DNA from: Antedon mediterranea
Taxonomy: Eukaryota; Echinodermata; Crinoidea; Comatulida; Antedonidae
Assembly (NCBI RefSeq): GCF_964355755.1
Contig: NC_092679.1
Coordinates: forward strand, 21,483,432 to 21,547,431
Length of the DNA stretch: 64,000 nucleotides
Reading direction: 5' to 3'
Position numbers and translations under genes: made by a program. Shown piece by piece: positions 62,146-64,000 of the stretch. Position 1 is the first letter of the stretch; each line of letters starts with the position of its first letter. Under the pieces are notes generated by a model. The model saw nothing but the letters and a program-made list of their open reading frames with translations. It was not told where the DNA came from and ran no database searches.

Positions 62146-62805
62146 ATTGCGTAACACATCCAAATGCCAACTTCAAGTCAATGGCTACCAGATGTCTCTG
62201 TGAGACGGTTATTTGAACCAGTACCAGTACCAGCATCAAGTAAGCAATGATGAAGTTGACATAAATATAATAGTAAATATGTAAACACATAGTATAACAC
62301 AGTCCAAACAAGTAATACTAAAATATATCATAGTCCACAAATCAGACTTTCAATGGCCATCATAGTACATCCAGTAACACAAACCAATAGAGGTTCACAA
62401 TTTGCTTATCATAACTCAGTTACTGATCATTCACCAATCATTAAAAACTCCGTGGAAAGTAATGAAGTTTTTTGTGCGTTGTGTCCGGACTTTGGGGAGG
62501 GTGAACGATCTAACGCGTCGGAGCTGATGGTTGTGTGTGGGAGGTTTAGGTAAGAGAGAGTGTAATATATGATCTTCTTTTTTCATTTTATCAAAGAATT
62601 TTCTTGACAACTTCTCGCGGCGTTCAGATAGAGTGATGATGTTAAGGTATCTGCGGGTATCAGCATACGAGGTACCATCGGGGCATATTATGTTACACGC
62701 TCTTCTTTGGACATGTTCGATTTGGTCAGATTGTGCTTTGGATAAACTCGGGGACCAAACAGCACAGGCATATTCGAGAACTGGTCGTATCACTGCTTGA
62801 TAGTA
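62095..62805 (-). mobile_element. LINE 3' fragment inserted in the Penelope element
   Basis: 5'-truncated non-LTR retrotransposon reading YYQAVIRPVLEYACAVWSPS, KAQSDQIEHVQRRACNI and SERREKLSRKFF (RT C-terminus of the jockey/CR1 kind). A (TAAA)n tail on the minus strand follows (plus-strand TTTA repeats, 62095-62145). It separates LSHLYNDLI from the C-terminus of the Penelope ORF. Confidence 0.8.
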
Positions 62806-63959
62806 TCAAATCATTGTACAAATGCGAGAGTTCGTGGGCTCCAGTGTCCCGGTTCATGGTCTTCTCCTTATTTCTCCTTATATGTAATGATTCTCTAATC
62901 TGTCTGTCTTTGCGTTTAGGCTCTTTGGTTAAGGTGGTAGCCTCCCAGTTTGGTACATGATTGTGTTTTATGACATGTTCTGTAATGGCAGATTTGTGTA
63001 TGATCGAAGATGTGGATGTTCTGGAGGCCCTAGTCATTACTCCCCCCGTGTTTGTTGTAACATCTTTTTTGTGATCATTAATTCGTGTTTGTAATGCCCT
63101 CCCTGTTTCCCCAATGTAAACTTGTGGAGAGTTGCGGCAGGTGACTTCGTAGATTACTCCACATGTATCCATCTTCTCGATTTTATCTTTTGGGTGGACG
63201 AGGCTATTCTTGATTTTATTTTGGGGTAGGAAATAGGTTCCGACATTGTGATAGGAGAGAGTGCGTCGTATTCTTTCTGCCATTTCTTTTACGTAGGGGA
63301 TTCCTATGCTACCTCGCATCTTGATCTTTTCCTTCTGTGGTTCGTGTCCTTTGTTCTTTTTTCTTTTTCGATTTTCCATAACTCTCTGGAAGGACACTCT
63401 GGATACTGGCAGTTGTGTAACGCTTTCTTGATGTTATCCATCTCAACTTTCCTCAAATCCATATCTCCCACTACCTTCTCAGCTCTGTCCACAAGCGTGT
63501 TTATAAGCCCCAGTTTGTGTTCGAGTGGATGATGTGAGTTGAAATGTAAATATTGGTCCGTGTGAGTGGGCTTCCGATAAACTGAGGTGGTAACTGTTCC
63601 ATTGTCATTGAGTGTGATGAGCATGTCCAGGAAAGGTATTGTGGTATTGTGTTGTTTGTCATCGATTCTGTGGTGAACTTGATATTGTCAGTTATATCGA
63701 TGTTATTAAGATGTGTGTTAAATGTATGTACTGTACCTATGGGGATGATAGCTAATACATCATCAACGTATCGTTTCCAATACACAGGCTTGATGTTAGT
63801 GGGTGCCGTGTTTATGGCTTGATGTTCGAGCCACTCTAGATACAAGTTCGCCAATATAGGACTTATTGGGCTTCCCATAGCAATGCCTTGTATTTGCCTA
63901 TAAATGTTACCATTGAACGAGAAATAGGTTTTGTTCACAATTAAACCGAGGAGCTCCAT
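62726..63959 (-). pseudogene. Penelope RT and GIY-YIG ORF, frameshifted
   Basis: Coding remnant in three overlapping frames: 63959-63501 (RT with the palm YVDD), 63624-63304 (thumb region, FNSHHPLEHKLGLINTLVDR) and 63397-62726 (linker and GIY-YIG with Y, G and the catalytic R in TGRALQTR). Two frameshifts and the LINE insertion abolish a full-length product. Confidence 0.8.
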
Positions 63960-64000
63960 TAGATGACGTCAAGAATGACCAAGCTGCATTAACACTCCGC

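Larger units (their letters stand above)
61893..64000 (-). mobile_element. Penelope-like retroelement, degenerate
   Basis: On the minus strand: RT core with IQGIAMGSPISPILANLYLE and YVDDVLAI (63959-63501); then TVTTSVYRKPTHTDQYLHFN; then, in another frame, MENRKRKKNKGHEPQKEKIK; a GIY-YIG endonuclease GVIYEVTC...VYIGETGRALQTRINDHK (about 63170-63050); then LSHLYNDLI, interrupted by a LINE fragment. It resumes at about 62090 with LQPTTGGVRR...MTSRMTKLH. At least two frameshifts. The 5' end is truncated at 63961. 39-bp inverted repeats lie at 61987-62025 and 63962-64000. RT plus GIY-YIG identifies an endonuclease-bearing Penelope-like element. Confidence 0.85.

Overview
The window is animal nuclear DNA. 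It is AT-rich, with intron-split genes, GT-AG junctions and dense, often nested, transposable elements. The gene families (ZP/MAM/CUB membrane proteins, an MFSD6-like transporter, poly-C2H2 zinc fingers), the hAT- and MULE-like elements, a Penelope element, 5S-derived repeats and the many TAGGCCTA palindromes suggest a marine deuterostome invertebrate. An echinoderm is my best guess, but that is inference. No prokaryotic or plasmid features are present. All exon models were built by eye from splice signals, reading phase and comparison of paralogues.

Layout. (1) 1-34000: a tandem cluster of three plus-strand genes for secreted or type I membrane ZP-domain proteins. Gene A is only its 3' half (85-2842). 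Gene B is complete (6573-22215, 15 exons, about 890 residues). Gene C is complete (26125-33422, 12 exons, about 799 residues). B and C share the order signal peptide, MAM, CUB, MAM-like, Ser/Thr linker, ZP-N/ZP-C, RQRR furin site, transmembrane helix and short tail. Gene B is swollen by a 3.3-kb array of 143 exact-register 23-bp repeats in intron 1 and a 4.5-kb palindromic transposon in intron 4. (2) 34000-45460: a minus-strand C2H2 zinc-finger locus. Two large exons (35095-37112 and 37593-40054), each encoding a 12-finger protein, are entered in the same phase, so they may be alternative last exons of one gene with shared 5' exons. A broken relative lies at 3892-5325. (3) 43503-51255: a 1.6-kb MULE-like non-autonomous element, then a complete Mutator-like transposon (45680-51255) with 9-bp target duplications, long terminal inverted repeats and an uninterrupted 850-residue transposase gene in four exons. 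(4) 51539-53725: a foldback element with GGCGGCCGCC minisatellites in both arms, and a further TIR element. (5) 53730-61730: a tandem duplication of an MFSD6-like transporter. The first copy is intact (490 residues). The second has lost the 3' splice site of exon 2 and lacks its last exons in the window. (6) 61893-64000: a degenerate Penelope-like retroelement (RT plus GIY-YIG) on the minus strand, split by a LINE fragment and flanked by inverted 39-bp repeats.

The ZP genes probably act in extracellular matrix, egg coat or epithelial surface filaments: MAM and CUB domains bind partners while furin release lets the ZP module polymerise. The zinc-finger genes are presumably nuclear DNA-binding regulators. 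The transporter has no identified substrate. I see no metabolic pathway linking these loci. Their shared theme is recent local duplication and heavy transposon activity.
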